A stretch of 64,000 nucleotides of DNA from Nitrososphaerales archaeon. GTDB lineage: Archaea; Thermoproteota; Nitrososphaeria; Nitrososphaerales; CADDZS01. The DNA lies in contig JASHOD010000036.1 of the NCBI GenBank assembly GCA_030041295.1, positions 1-64,000 of the forward strand, written 5' to 3'. Of this stretch, positions 16,735 through 25,746 are shown one piece after another (position 1 is the first letter of the stretch; every line of letters begins with the position of its first letter). The position numbers and the translations under genes were made by a program. The notes under the pieces were generated by a model. It had not been told where the DNA came from and did not search any database. It worked only from the letters and a program-made list of their open reading frames with translations.

Positions 16735-16844
16735 AGAAATTTGTTTGTCTGATCTCCACTGCTATCTGTACGAATTTCAGTATTTTTTTGTCTGCAAGCA
16801 ATAAGTGCGATTGTTCCCAAAGAATTGGTCTATAGGTCGCGCTG

Positions 16845-16964
16845 TTGGAAACTACCGTAAAGTATCGAAAAGGCAGATTGTTTGGCATTGCTCTGATACT
16901 AGTAGCACTTTTGGCACTCGGCGGTCACATGATATCTTGGGACTCGGGAACTTCGCTTTCATGA
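16845..16964 (+). CDS. Small single-helix membrane protein
   Basis: A frame of 39 residues from TTG (16845) to TGA (16962-16964). A basic start (ETTVKYRKGR) precedes one strong hydrophobic helix LFGIALILVALLALGG, then a short polar tail. The positive-inside pattern and clean helix argue for a real membrane miniprotein in what is otherwise a 300-bp gap. A transcript-end-like hairpin lies 23 bases after it. Confidence 0.42.
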   Translation: METTVKYRKGRLFGIALILVALLALGGHMISWDSGTSLS

Positions 16965-16987
16965 TCATCGCCTGCGGCCCCGCCGCG

Positions 16988-17011
16988 ATGAGCAGCGGAT
17001 AAGCTACTCAT
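16988..17011. terminator. Hairpin between convergent genes
   Basis: ATGAG (16988-16992) pairs with CTCAT (17007-17011), and after one mismatch AGC pairs with GCT around a GGATA-type loop. GCGGC/GCCGC with a CCC loop lies directly before it. The pair sits between convergent genes, as expected for a transcription end, though a strong T-run is missing. Confidence 0.4.
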
Positions 17012-17030
17012 CGTATCCGAACTAGGAAAT

Positions 17031-17321
17031 TTATAATCTGATGGGAATACGAGGGGTTATTCTGAGAAAGAGATTTGCGAATCTATAGAATTGGAGTTTC
17101 AAAAGGAGAAAACCAATGAAGATTAGAAGCCCGGCTTGGGCAAATGCGAAATTGATCGAAGCTCCCACGATGAAAAGAGAGATAACCGCACTCGAGGGCT
17201 TTGCGAATTCTAGAGCTGTTACGAGAAGCGAAAGCATTCCAAGGTACTTGTGACGCCCGTGATCAACCCTATCTTTCCAAGAGTCGATCGCTCGCAATGT
17301 TCTAGAAAGCTTGATTCGCAC
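17031..17321 (-). CDS. Small integral membrane protein
   Basis: 96 residues. A basic N-terminus (about 1-27) is followed by three hydrophobic segments (about 28-42, 45-60, 63-75) and a basic C-terminus. No family is recognised. It is 87 bp downstream of the SDR gene on the same strand and could share its transcript. Confidence 0.5.
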   Translation of the reverse strand: MRIKLSRTLRAIDSWKDRVDHGRHKYLGMLSLLVTALEFAKPSSAVISLFIVGASINFAFAQAGLLIFIGFLLLKLQFYRFANLFLRITPRIPIRL

Positions 17322-17408
17322 GACTTATACTCCTTCATCTACAGCTTGTATTTTACTCTTGAGTCTTGTTTTAGAAAGACTCTGCTATAATCTTTGCAGA
17401 TTAGAGAT

Positions 17409-18203
17409 TCAAAGTACCGACCTTATCACGCCGCCATCGACATTCAGGCTCGCTCCGTTGACGTAATCGGCTACCTCGCTTGCGAGGAATGCGACAGCAT
17501 AACCTATTTCCTCGGGTGTTCCAAACCTTCCAGCAGGTATTTCTCGTAATCTGCTCTTTTCAGCCTCTTCAAAACTGACCCCTGTTCTCTTTGCGAGATT
17601 CTCGATCACCGCCCTCTGCCGATCGGTTCCAATGTGGCCCTGAATAATAATGTTCGAAGTGATTCCATAGGGTCCAAATTCTTCTGACAACGTCTTCGAC
17701 AGCCCAGCAACGCTCAATCTTGCGACATTTGAGAGTACAAGGTTCCGTATAGATTGCTTTAGTGTCAGGGAGGTGATGAAAATGAGACGCCCCCACTTCC
17801 TTTGCATCATAGAGGGTATCACTCCTCTAGCGAGCCAAACCGCGCTTTTCAAAAGGAGCTTTATACCTTCGTCCCAATCCTCGTCGGTGAGATCTAGAAA
17901 AGCAGATTGTTTGGGAGAACCGGTGTTGTACGCTAGAATGTCGATTCCTCCGAATTTCATGGAAGCCTCGCGCAGTAGATTTTCGACACTGTTTCTATCC
18001 GCAAGATCGCATGAGATTGCAAGAATATTCTTGTTTCCACTCGAACTTGAAATTGCGTCTCGCGCCTTTTCTATGCTCTCCTTGTATCTTGATGAAATTA
18101 CAAGCTTACACCCTTGTCCTGCAAGAACTTTGGCAGTGCCGTAACCTATTCCCTTACTTGCCGCGGTCACCAACGCGACCTTGCCTTCTAGACCGAAGTT
18201 CAT
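17409..18203 (-). CDS. SDR-family oxidoreductase with altered active site
   Basis: 264 residues, classical short-chain dehydrogenase size. The cofactor motif TAASKGIG is at 13-20, and a C-terminal PEEIGYAVAFLASE and NVDGG are typical. At the usual S-Y-K site the sequence reads TSLTLKQ then LVLSNVARLSVAGL, so the expected YxxxK is SxxxR. A recognisable subgroup of 3-oxoacyl-reductase-like SDRs shares this LxxSN pattern, so the change is inherited, but standard catalysis may not apply. Confidence 0.85.
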   Translation of the reverse strand: MNFGLEGKVALVTAASKGIGYGTAKVLAGQGCKLVISSRYKESIEKARDAISSSSGNKNILAISCDLADRNSVENLLREASMKFGGIDILAYNTGSPKQSAFLDLTDEDWDEGIKLLLKSAVWLARGVIPSMMQRKWGRLIFITSLTLKQSIRNLVLSNVARLSVAGLSKTLSEEFGPYGITSNIIIQGHIGTDRQRAVIENLAKRTGVSFEEAEKSRLREIPAGRFGTPEEIGYAVAFLASEVADYVNGASLNVDGGVIRSVL

Positions 18204-18336
18204 AATCTACGAAAACAGCGAGGTCCTATCTTAAAGTAGCTTTTATGAAAATTGAAATTTCTAAAGCCAGGGATATCTAGAGCTCAAGAATAATTCGGGC
18301 ACAGAGCGGTTCCTGAAATAACGGCTGTCGAAGAGT

Positions 18337-18792
18337 CTAAATTCGGATTATGAAGAGGGGCGCAAACATAAAGATGTATGCTGGTATTATCGAATAAATC
18401 CACTCATGGTGCAAAATGACGTTCTTGCGTATTTCGGGCCAAAACTTGTCCCCAATTACATCGACAGCCATACAAGCGCTCGTGATCAGCGCTATATAGG
18501 CTAGGTTAATCCAAAGGACGTTCCAATGAATTCCTAGGTAGCCGAGGAAGTAAAGCGCCGAAATCGCACCGTAACTTAACGGTACGATTGAATAGATTAT
18601 GCTGTGATGAATTCTGTGCCCCTTGATGTAAAATGGCTTTGCAAATCCCTTGTGGAACAATGCCGTGCCGAGCTTGTCAACAAAGACGGTCACCCCAAGC
18701 AGGATTACAAAACCGATCAACATTTCAACAATGAACATTGCCGGATCCCTCAAGTGCGGAGGATGAGGAGACCCGAAATCAATCGTTGACAT
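18337..18792 (-). CDS. Histidine-rich four-helix membrane protein
   Basis: 151 residues with about four hydrophobic segments. Two loops carry nearly the same motif: GHRIHHSIIYSIVP near residue 60 and LHHEWIYSIIP near residue 128. Paired HH motifs on one membrane face recall di-iron or other metal sites of membrane desaturase- or hydroxylase-like proteins, but the full three-box His pattern is absent. No family is recognised. The gene is transcribed alone. Confidence 0.55.
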   Translation of the reverse strand: MSTIDFGSPHPPHLRDPAMFIVEMLIGFVILLGVTVFVDKLGTALFHKGFAKPFYIKGHRIHHSIIYSIVPLSYGAISALYFLGYLGIHWNVLWINLAYIALITSACMAVDVIGDKFWPEIRKNVILHHEWIYSIIPAYIFMFAPLFIIRI

Positions 18793-18929
18793 TGTCCACG
18801 CTCTTTCTGTTTTCGGGTTATATTAACCTCTCCGCTGAATCTTATTGTTTATTACCTAGTTGTTGAGAGAGTTGAGATTGTCCGCAGGTTTAGAATTTGG
18901 CAAATAATCTCTTTCTCATTTGCGAGCTC

Positions 18930-19424
18930 TTACTGTGATTTCGCATATACATTTGTGAGAGATCTGAAACCGAGCTTGTTGTAAAACTTTGACGCGATTT
19001 CATTTTGACTGGGAAACTCGGCCGTTATCAACTCGGCCCCCCTTTTTCGCAATGCGGATACCATCGAATCGAACAATTGCTTTCCAAGTTTGCCGCGTCT
19101 GAATTCAGGCATTATGTAAAACTCAACAATTGCGCCTTCTTTTCTAGGTTCGTAGTAAACCCTGTCACGAATCGCAGCTTTTATCACTCCTACAACTTTG
19201 GATTGGGAGACTGCCACCAAGATTATGTAATCTTTGTTGGAAATCCTTGTTTTCAATGCGCTTAGTGAATCCTGATCGACTCTTTCAGAAGGTCTGAAAA
19301 GTGGATCGAATTCCCCATTTAATCTCTTGAGACGAGCTATCAGGTCAGCAGCGTCCTCAACATCTCTCGAAGATATCTCGCGAATCTCATAGCGGAGATC
19401 CATTTTCCTTTCTTTCGTGCTCAT
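18930..19424 (-). CDS. GNAT-family N-acetyltransferase
   Basis: 164 residues covering a full GNAT fold. The acetyl-CoA-binding motif A is VEFYIMPEFRRGKLGKQLFD (RxxGxxG/A type), followed by NEIASKFYNKLGFRSL, the usual C-terminal motif B. It transfers an acetyl group from acetyl-CoA to an amine, which cannot be identified. The start at 19424 gives MSTKERK before MDLRYEIRE; the second Met is an equally good start. Confidence 0.82.
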   Translation of the reverse strand: MSTKERKMDLRYEIREISSRDVEDAADLIARLKRLNGEFDPLFRPSERVDQDSLSALKTRISNKDYIILVAVSQSKVVGVIKAAIRDRVYYEPRKEGAIVEFYIMPEFRRGKLGKQLFDSMVSALRKRGAELITAEFPSQNEIASKFYNKLGFRSLTNVYAKSQ

Positions 19425-19503
19425 TTTATTGTTCTACACCTTTTCTCCTTTTGTTACCACACTTTCATTTATTCCATCTATCGTTCATTCCAAGAATCTC
19501 AAA

Positions 19504-20922
19504 TCATCTTGCAGGCAGAGGTTGAATCAGATGACTCGCTTGGAGCGACGACGTCATCTTTCTTGAGTGCTCAATGATTGATCTGGCTCGATCTTCAATC
19601 TCAGTCCTGTTGAGTCTTTTCCTCGAAATGCCCATCTTTACGCATTTTTCACCTACAGCTCCTGCGACCAGAGGATAGATATCAAAGTCCATCATAGTTG
19701 GGAGGATGTGGTCTGCATTCAAGTTTCCTTGATTATTCGTGTATTGAGCTAGTTCTTGAGCGGCAACAATGATGACATCGTCGGGAATCGATTTCGAACG
19801 CACATCAAGAACGCCCCTAATTATGGAAGGAAACAGGAGGCTGTTGTTTACCTGATTTGAAAAATCGCTCCGACCTGTTGCTATGATTTTTACTCCGGCT
19901 TTTCTTGCCGAGTCGGGCCATATTTCGGGTACAGGGTTTGAAAGAGCAAACAAGATAGCATTCTCGTTCATCCCTCTAAGAGTAGCGGGCGATATTATAT
20001 TGGGGCCGGGTGTCGAAGCAGCAATTAGAACGTCTGCTCCCTTCGCTGCCGCGGTCACGTCTCCTGAAATTTTGCTCTTGTTAGTAGTTAGGGCTAGATC
20101 ATATTTCCATCTGTTATGTAACATCATGTGATCCATATCATCTCTTTCAGGATACAATATTCCCTTCGAATCTACCACTATCAAGTTCCCGGCAGGTGCC
20201 CCAGCGGCGATTAGCAGTCTTGCCGCGGCAATATTCGCGGCACCAGCTCCGAATAGGACGATCTTAGTATCGAAAAGGGTTCGATTCGTCAGAATCAACG
20301 AATTCAAAAGTGCCGCAAGGATTACACCCGCTGTTCCTTGCTGGTCGTCGTGCCATACAGGAACAGATAGCTTCTTCCTCAGAGAATCGAGGATCTCAAA
20401 ACATTTTGGAGAGGCGATGTCCTCGAGATGGATCGCTCCGAACGCGGGCTGTATGTATGTTGCGAATTCTATTATTTTCTCTGTTTCGTGTGCGTCAATG
20501 GGGATAGGAATCGCATCCACGCCTCCTAGATACTTGTAGATGAGCGCTTTTCCCTCCATCACCGGAAGACTCCCTTCCGGACCGATGTCGCCGAGGCCGA
20601 GAACTCTAGAACCGTCAGTAAGGATGCAAAGATTGTTCCATCTGTTCGTATATTCAAAGGAAAGATCCTTATTCTTCGCGACGGCCAGACTGACCGCTGC
20701 AACCCCCGGTGTATACCAAACTGAAAAGTCATTCAGACTGGAAATGGGAACCTTCGGGACAACCTGGATCTTGCCTTCGTAGCTTTTGGAGTATCTCAAA
20801 GCTAGGACCGAGGCATCCTTGCTTCCGTGGCCTGAGGAAGATTTAGCGTTGCTATTGTCTCCAGAGCGCCGATCTTTACGAATGTTATTCCCCTTCGCTT
20901 TGTTTGATAATCTCGAGGACAT
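19504..20922 (-). CDS. NAD(P)-dependent malic enzyme
   Basis: 472 residues. It carries the N-terminal malic domain (YSKSYEGKIQVVPKVPISSL, WYTPGVAAVSLAV) with the catalytic Tyr, the metal-site HLEDI and WHDDQQGTAGVILAALLNSL, and a Rossmann domain (VLFGAGAANIAAARLL). It decarboxylates malate to pyruvate with NAD(P)H formation. The first 35 residues are polar, charged and look disordered, an extension beyond the family core. Upstream is the MFS gene on the same strand, 129 bp away. Confidence 0.92.
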   Translation of the reverse strand: MSSRLSNKAKGNNIRKDRRSGDNSNAKSSSGHGSKDASVLALRYSKSYEGKIQVVPKVPISSLNDFSVWYTPGVAAVSLAVAKNKDLSFEYTNRWNNLCILTDGSRVLGLGDIGPEGSLPVMEGKALIYKYLGGVDAIPIPIDAHETEKIIEFATYIQPAFGAIHLEDIASPKCFEILDSLRKKLSVPVWHDDQQGTAGVILAALLNSLILTNRTLFDTKIVLFGAGAANIAAARLLIAAGAPAGNLIVVDSKGILYPERDDMDHMMLHNRWKYDLALTTNKSKISGDVTAAAKGADVLIAASTPGPNIISPATLRGMNENAILFALSNPVPEIWPDSARKAGVKIIATGRSDFSNQVNNSLLFPSIIRGVLDVRSKSIPDDVIIVAAQELAQYTNNQGNLNADHILPTMMDFDIYPLVAGAVGEKCVKMGISRKRLNRTEIEDRARSIIEHSRKMTSSLQASHLIQPLPAR

Positions 20923-21051
20923 TTATTTCGAAAACCCGGTGTATAGTTCTAATGCTCTTTCTGAGATACGTGCTTAGCTTAGAATTCGAACGTACAAGCT
21001 ATACTTTGGTGCCGATTTATTTTTGTCGCATTAAAGAGGATCAAGGGGGCC

Positions 21052-22326
21052 CTATCCCGGGGTTGCTAAAGTGGCTTCATACTCCTTTTGAATCAACGGA
21101 GATAATGCGATCAATCCTAATCCGGTCACTAGTGCAAGTCCAGCAATCAAAAACCACGAGTAACGAGGATCAAAAGAGAAAATCGCGAAGGTCAAAGGTC
21201 CCCAAAAAGAAGCAAGAGACCTTCCAGCGTTTGAAACCGCAGAATAATATCCCTGATATGTCCCTCGGTTCCCAGCTCTCGAGAAGTAGGCAATTACACT
21301 TTGCGAGGGAACTGTCAGGGTTATCTCTCCAAACGTAATCACAGCCATGAATACCTCCCATTGTAGAAATGTTTGCGAGAAACCTGCAATAAGAAAGCTA
21401 GCCAAAGCAAAGCACGTTGAGATAACCAGCGGGAGAAGGATTCTCCTTGACTTCTCGATGAGACGAGTGACTGGGAGTTGAAAGATCACTATAAGCAGTC
21501 CGTTTGTCGCAAAGAGGTAGCCGATCTGCGCGTCGGAAAATGAAAAGAAATTTGCAACGTAAAGGGACATCGGTGTGATTTCATAGCCTATGCACAAGAA
21601 CATGCAGAATATGAGCAGAAGTAATAGGATGAGACTCTTATCCTTGGTCCAGCTTAGCCAACGATTAATCGCAAGCTCCCTACCTGAGCTTGCCGCAGTC
21701 TTACCCCCTTCGATCCAAATGACAGTAATTAGAGCAGCGACCGTAGTCGAAGCGGCGCTGAGCAGAAAGACTGTAGAATAGTTTGTCGCCTGTATAATGA
21801 CGCCAGCTAGAGCAGGGCCAATTGCAAAACCAAGGTTTCCACCAATATTCAAAAAGGAAAATCCTGTTCTTACCTCTGTCCTATTCTGCGAAGCCACTAT
21901 CGCGGATATTGCGGGTTGGGATATTCCTCTGAACAGTGAGAAAACGGGGTATAAGACAAAGAATGCAAGAACGGTCGCATTTGAGAATACCAAGTACCCG
22001 AGAAGCAATGAAGAAGCCAATGAAGACATGTACCCAAGAAGCATTACCTTCTTAGAGCCCAATGAGTCGCTGACTCTGCCGCTTAGAATTTGGCTAGCTA
22101 TGCTAAGAATTCCCGTCGCCAGGTAAACAATCCCTATCTCGCCGAGCGGAACATCGCGCACGTCTAGAAGATACACACCAAGAAATGGCAATGTTGCAGA
22201 GAATCCAAATGAGTTGATCGTGTAAATAGTGAACACTAGCCAAGTTTGCTTTGAGACCCCAAAGAAAGTGGAATCGCGACCTTCAGAATCTCTGGTGCTC
22301 GAGTAACTGCCGCGCGTGTCTACCAA
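21052..22326 (-). CDS. Major facilitator superfamily transporter
   Basis: The frame extends to 22395, but a minus-strand TATA element (CTATATTCG, 22353-22361) predicts transcription start near 22331, so the in-frame TTG at 22324-22326 is preferred (424 residues). Twelve hydrophobic segments are seen. The loop between helices 2 and 3 carries LSGRVSDSLGSKKVMLLGY, the MFS signature. Sugar, drug or metabolite transport is possible; there is no specific clue. It diverges from a small plus-strand gene. Confidence 0.87.
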   Translation of the reverse strand: MVDTRGSYSSTRDSEGRDSTFFGVSKQTWLVFTIYTINSFGFSATLPFLGVYLLDVRDVPLGEIGIVYLATGILSIASQILSGRVSDSLGSKKVMLLGYMSSLASSLLLGYLVFSNATVLAFFVLYPVFSLFRGISQPAISAIVASQNRTEVRTGFSFLNIGGNLGFAIGPALAGVIIQATNYSTVFLLSAASTTVAALITVIWIEGGKTAASSGRELAINRWLSWTKDKSLILLLLLIFCMFLCIGYEITPMSLYVANFFSFSDAQIGYLFATNGLLIVIFQLPVTRLIEKSRRILLPLVISTCFALASFLIAGFSQTFLQWEVFMAVITFGEITLTVPSQSVIAYFSRAGNRGTYQGYYSAVSNAGRSLASFWGPLTFAIFSFDPRYSWFLIAGLALVTGLGLIALSPLIQKEYEATLATPG

Positions 22327-22499
22327 GTCTATAATCAGATAGACCCATTTTGCGAATATAGTAGTCTTTCTGATACAAAGTGGTAATGTCCGCACGTCGA
22401 CAAATCTGCCCTAATAGACCCGATGGAGTCGCATCTACCTTGTACCTCAGATATCGTCGATTGTAAACTGGTACTATCTTGCGACGAAGGAGAATATCA

Positions 22500-22506
22500 T
22501 TATATG
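22500..22506 (+). promoter_or_regulatory. TATA box for the 22548 start
   Basis: TTATATG lies inside the longer frame that begins at 22479. Initiation about 26 bases on would be near 22530, so translation should start downstream, at the TTG of 22548. Confidence 0.45.
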
Positions 22507-22547
22507 AAAGCCAGCCGGACTTGTCGTTTAGGAGATTGTACTTACAA

Positions 22548-22817
22548 TTGGCGACATCTAAATTCAAAAAGGGCGACCTTGTTATGGTGGACGAACAAGG
22601 CAAGGAGATACAGTACGAAATACTTTCCGCCGTTTCTACCGAAAAGCGGTTCAAAGACGTTGGAGAGCAGCTCTTCGAAGCAAGAAATGTTAGAACGGGA
22701 GTCATGAAGACAATAGCCGAGGACGAAATCTTGCGACGAGCAACTCCTATCGATAGTTCGTCCGACCTCTTTGTTGAGCGCGCTGATAATAAGAAGAGTA
22801 ACAACGACAACCGATAA
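22548..22817 (+). CDS. Small beta-barrel-like hypothetical protein
   Basis: 89 residues from TTG at 22548 (the frame is open from 22479, but a TATA box at 22500-22506 makes that start unlikely). It begins SKFKKGDLVMVDEQGKEIQY, a pattern seen in small SH3/KOW-like barrels, with a charged, probably disordered tail of Ser, Asp, Lys and Asn. No family is firmly recognised. It diverges from the MFS gene and converges on the wHTH gene. Confidence 0.5.
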   Translation: MATSKFKKGDLVMVDEQGKEIQYEILSAVSTEKRFKDVGEQLFEARNVRTGVMKTIAEDEILRRATPIDSSSDLFVERADNKKSNNDNR

Positions 22818-22847
22818 ATTCAGTCGTCGTCGCTGTATTGGCTCGTA

Positions 22848-23072
22848 TTAGGCGAGCTCTGCAGCTCTTTCCGGAGCGGCCAATTTATTTAACAAATTCA
22901 CTCCAGCCTCAGTAATGGAATAAAGAGTGTGCTTGCCGTCGTTAGAGGATTTGAGCATATCCAAGTCCATCAAGCACCTCATGTGTGTCCAAAATGTTTC
23001 GTACCCAAGTCTCGCCCGAATCATTATCCAGTGCTGCTGCGAAGGCGTGCGGCAGGCTTCTAAAATTGCCAT
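22848..23072 (-). CDS. Stand-alone winged-helix transcription regulator
   Basis: 74 residues forming a compact wHTH: helix 1 MAILEACRTP, recognition region LGYETFWTHMRCLMDLDML, then a wing HTLYSITEAGVNLL. Such single-domain regulators are abundant in Thaumarchaeota. It starts 2 bp after the end of the roadblock-like gene, so the two form one unit, suggesting that the regulator and the roadblock-like protein act together. No effector domain is present. Confidence 0.75.
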   Translation of the reverse strand: MAILEACRTPSQQHWIMIRARLGYETFWTHMRCLMDLDMLKSSNDGKHTLYSITEAGVNLLNKLAAPERAAELA

Positions 23073-23074
23073 AA

Positions 23075-23629
23075 TTATTTTGTTCCGTGAACGGACGATT
23101 CTATTTCTTTTGCGTTGAATCTTCGTTCCGCTTTCAGAGGCAGTGGGCTTTTATCTTGATTACTGTATTGTGCAGCTAATGCGCCATTACCATCAGATCT
23201 CGAAATGGGTTTCGATTGATGTCTTAGCTCTGATAAAATTGTGGTGAGGATTTCATTATCCTCAATCGGGCTGTCCATATCGATTGATTTGAGAAGTTCA
23301 GATATCTTCGGTATTCGTGCGTGAAGCATGGATTTTCCGTTCACGACGAGTACGAGGATTCTACGATTCGCGAAGGGAAACGCGAAAGCGCCTACGCGCT
23401 CGAAACTTATTCCCACAAACCGAAGTTTCCCTCCAACGTCCGAGAGATCCATCATAAACCTAGCTTGCATTGCAACGATCTTTAGAAGATCATTCAGTCT
23501 GCCGCTATCCGCCCTAACGCATTCCTTTGGGAATGCCAAGTCTTGAACGCCTCCATAGTCGTCCACAATCATAACAGCATGAATGCTGGTGTCAGACTGA
23601 AGGATTTGAGATGCGATGAGCGTGCGCAC
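23075..23629 (-). CDS. Roadblock/LC7-like protein
   Basis: 184 residues. The first 110 alternate beta and alpha in the order of roadblock/LC7 modules (SIHAVMIVDDYGGVQDLAF, long central helix, VGISFERVGAFAF, RRILVLVVNGKSML). The remainder is polar and probably disordered. Roadblock proteins dimerise and regulate small GTPases or signalling scaffolds. It is coupled to a wHTH gene (2-bp gap). A second protein of the same general type is at 27744-28127. The assignment is by pattern only. Confidence 0.5.
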   Translation of the reverse strand: MRTLIASQILQSDTSIHAVMIVDDYGGVQDLAFPKECVRADSGRLNDLLKIVAMQARFMMDLSDVGGKLRFVGISFERVGAFAFPFANRRILVLVVNGKSMLHARIPKISELLKSIDMDSPIEDNEILTTILSELRHQSKPISRSDGNGALAAQYSNQDKSPLPLKAERRFNAKEIESSVHGTK

Positions 23630-23817
23630 AAAAAGGATTTCTTTTCTATAAGAAGATACTTATTGCGCATTAGCTTTTTTTATAGCATAAGCAACTCAGG
23701 TATCTTTTGAAATTATGAGCAATCACATTCTCGAATCAAAGAAAGCAATTAGGAAGATGCAGATGGATATGATAACTGTTTAAGCTAACAATTTATGATT
23801 AGGGTAGAAACGAAAAG

Positions 23818-24261
23818 CTATCCATAAGGTGCCTGAGTCTGACCTGACTTTGTTTCAGGAAGTAGCCGACGCAGAACTATCTCAACAGAGTATCTTTCTT
23901 CGAGACCCTGCTCCTCCTGGATTGTTGAAATCTTTTCCTCTTTTTCTCTGTCGACTTTTGTAGTTTTTCTTTCAGGATCTCTTTGTGCTTTGTAGCCTTC
24001 GAGCTCAGTTCGAACTCCTATAAACGCACTAGGCACTTTGAGCTCGATATACTGTGAAGATCCTCCTAAGAATCGCTGGAGGTCTGTGACCAACCTCCTA
24101 TCGGACGTGTCCACCTTTATCCAGTATATCATCTCTTTACCCTTCATATCAGGAGTGGGCATTGTTCTAGTTTCGAACTCTGATGCTTCGAACTTGATTT
24201 CGTTCAGAATTATAAGTACCACTTGCAAATTCCCTTTTGTAATGTAAATCCTAATTTTCAC
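23818..24261 (-). CDS. Unrecognised alpha/beta protein
   Basis: 147 residues. The first 95 look like a mixed alpha/beta domain (LQVVLIILNEIKFEASEFET, IYWIKVDTSDRRLVTDLQRF). Residues about 96-130 are strongly charged and probably coiled or disordered (KTTKVDREKEEKISTIQEEQ). No family is recognised. It lies 45 bp before the PMT-like gene's end on the same strand's upstream side and may not be linked to it. Confidence 0.45.
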   Translation of the reverse strand: MKIRIYITKGNLQVVLIILNEIKFEASEFETRTMPTPDMKGKEMIYWIKVDTSDRRLVTDLQRFLGGSSQYIELKVPSAFIGVRTELEGYKAQRDPERKTTKVDREKEEKISTIQEEQGLEERYSVEIVLRRLLPETKSGQTQAPYG

Positions 24262-24306
24262 TTATGATAGGTCGAGAGGCTTCAAAAGAGTTTACAGCTC
24301 ACCCAA

Positions 24307-25746
24307 TCACAGCCCGGGCACCGGGTGAACCGGGAAAAATAGAATGAAGAATACGATAGCCGCCCCAAGCCAAAGTGCCATGAGTGCTCTTTGTGTAGTC
24401 AAACTGTCAGGTGCGATGAAATTGATTAGGAGAGGAATCCCAAGGCATAAGGCCGGATCAACATTGATGAAATAAAACGCATATACAACACGATGGAATA
24501 TCCCCGAAAGTGCGAGTGAAGGTCCATAGGTCGCAAGTATCCAGGTCCCTACGAAGGCCTCCAGCTGGGTAAATTTCCTTGTAATAATGGGCTTCAAAAT
24601 TACGTATGGAACGATAGCCCAGAATGCGTACCATATTACCAAGTTTCCAATTCCTACCCAGTCAATTGGCGTCGTTACTAGCGTGACCTTGTTGTTGACG
24701 GAGAAAGAAACAGTTACGGCATAGTATGTATCGGGCGAAACTGTGAACGGATCTAGCCAATACCACGCATAGTGCCAAGGATCGCACTCGTTAGCCGTGC
24801 TGTTCGTGTGGCATGTAGGACCGTTGGGGTTGTATGGCCCAATCGTCAAACTGGTATGATAGTTATAGTAGTACTCGAAATTTGCGATGGGATTCGTGAA
24901 ATTCACGCCGAATGCGGGCGTGGGATGATACAAAGCATCGTACGTGTACAGAGGGATCATCACAACGAGAAGTACTATCGCCACAAATAACAGCAACTTC
25001 ATGAGACTTTTGGAAGTAGCATGCAAGGGGCTAGTCGCAAGTTTTGGTTTGAAGATTAGATAGAATTCGTAAAGCGCTAAAGCAACAAGAAAGTATACTC
25101 CCCACTCTTTGCTTATTACGGAAAGACCGAAAGCTACCGCTGAGAGGTAGTACCGCTTTTTGAAATAGAGCACAAACCCGAGTAAACCGAACAAGAGCGG
25201 AGGCCCTTCCAAAAGGGCGACCGAAGTGTGAATGAAAAAGAGTGTCTCGAATCCCAGAAGAGATGCAGCGAAAAGGGCCTTCTCTTTTGAAAAGAAAATT
25301 AGAGCAAGCTCGTAAAATACCCAAACCGTCAAGACCCCTATCAAAACGTAGAGTATTCTCCATCCAAAGAAATTATCCCCGAACAGGTAGATACCAAGAG
25401 CCCCCCATATCTTTCCGAAAAAGGGATGTTCCAAATTAGACGGAATCAGATTCAGAAGGTCTTGATCGAAGTGTGAGCTTCCTACGTAGTAGGATTCGTC
25501 AAACACATACGCGCCACTGTTGTTTGGGAATGACATTGCAAATAGATGTAGCCCCAAAAGCAGTAGCAAGAGATGCCCGATGTTGAAGGATACAAACTTG
25601 GGCCGAAAGTAGTTCCATAACCTCGAGAGCCAATCGTTACTTCCCACTGAAGTTACTGCGAGCTCGCTCGTTTGTCTTTCTTCGATGCTAGTACCTGACT
25701 CTGGGGAATGTTTTTCGGCGCTCTCGCTAGCCTTCTCGTCGCTCAT
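24307..25746 (-). CDS. PMT/ArnT-type membrane glycosyltransferase
   Basis: 479 residues. A disordered polar N-terminus (about 1-45) precedes about ten hydrophobic segments. The first luminal loop has YVFDESYYV, with the Asp-Glu pair needed by GT-C enzymes of the PMT (GT39) family, and LEHPFFGKIWGALGIYLFG, the usual second element. These enzymes move mannose or a related sugar from a dolichol-phosphate carrier to proteins at the outer face of the membrane. A long loop with Cys and Asn near residue 300 faces outward. A role in S-layer or pilin glycosylation is inferred. Confidence 0.8.
   Translation of the reverse strand: MSDEKASESAEKHSPESGTSIEERQTSELAVTSVGSNDWLSRLWNYFRPKFVSFNIGHLLLLLLGLHLFAMSFPNNSGAYVFDESYYVGSSHFDQDLLNLIPSNLEHPFFGKIWGALGIYLFGDNFFGWRILYVLIGVLTVWVFYELALIFFSKEKALFAASLLGFETLFFIHTSVALLEGPPLLFGLLGFVLYFKKRYYLSAVAFGLSVISKEWGVYFLVALALYEFYLIFKPKLATSPLHATSKSLMKLLLFVAIVLLVVMIPLYTYDALYHPTPAFGVNFTNPIANFEYYYNYHTSLTIGPYNPNGPTCHTNSTANECDPWHYAWYWLDPFTVSPDTYYAVTVSFSVNNKVTLVTTPIDWVGIGNLVIWYAFWAIVPYVILKPIITRKFTQLEAFVGTWILATYGPSLALSGIFHRVVYAFYFINVDPALCLGIPLLINFIAPDSLTTQRALMALWLGAAIVFFILFFPVHPVPGL

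Noticed and set aside
22283-22810. 175-residue minus-strand frame
   Set aside because: It overlaps both the MFS start and the small plus-strand gene; its Ser/Leu-rich content is typical of antisense shadows.
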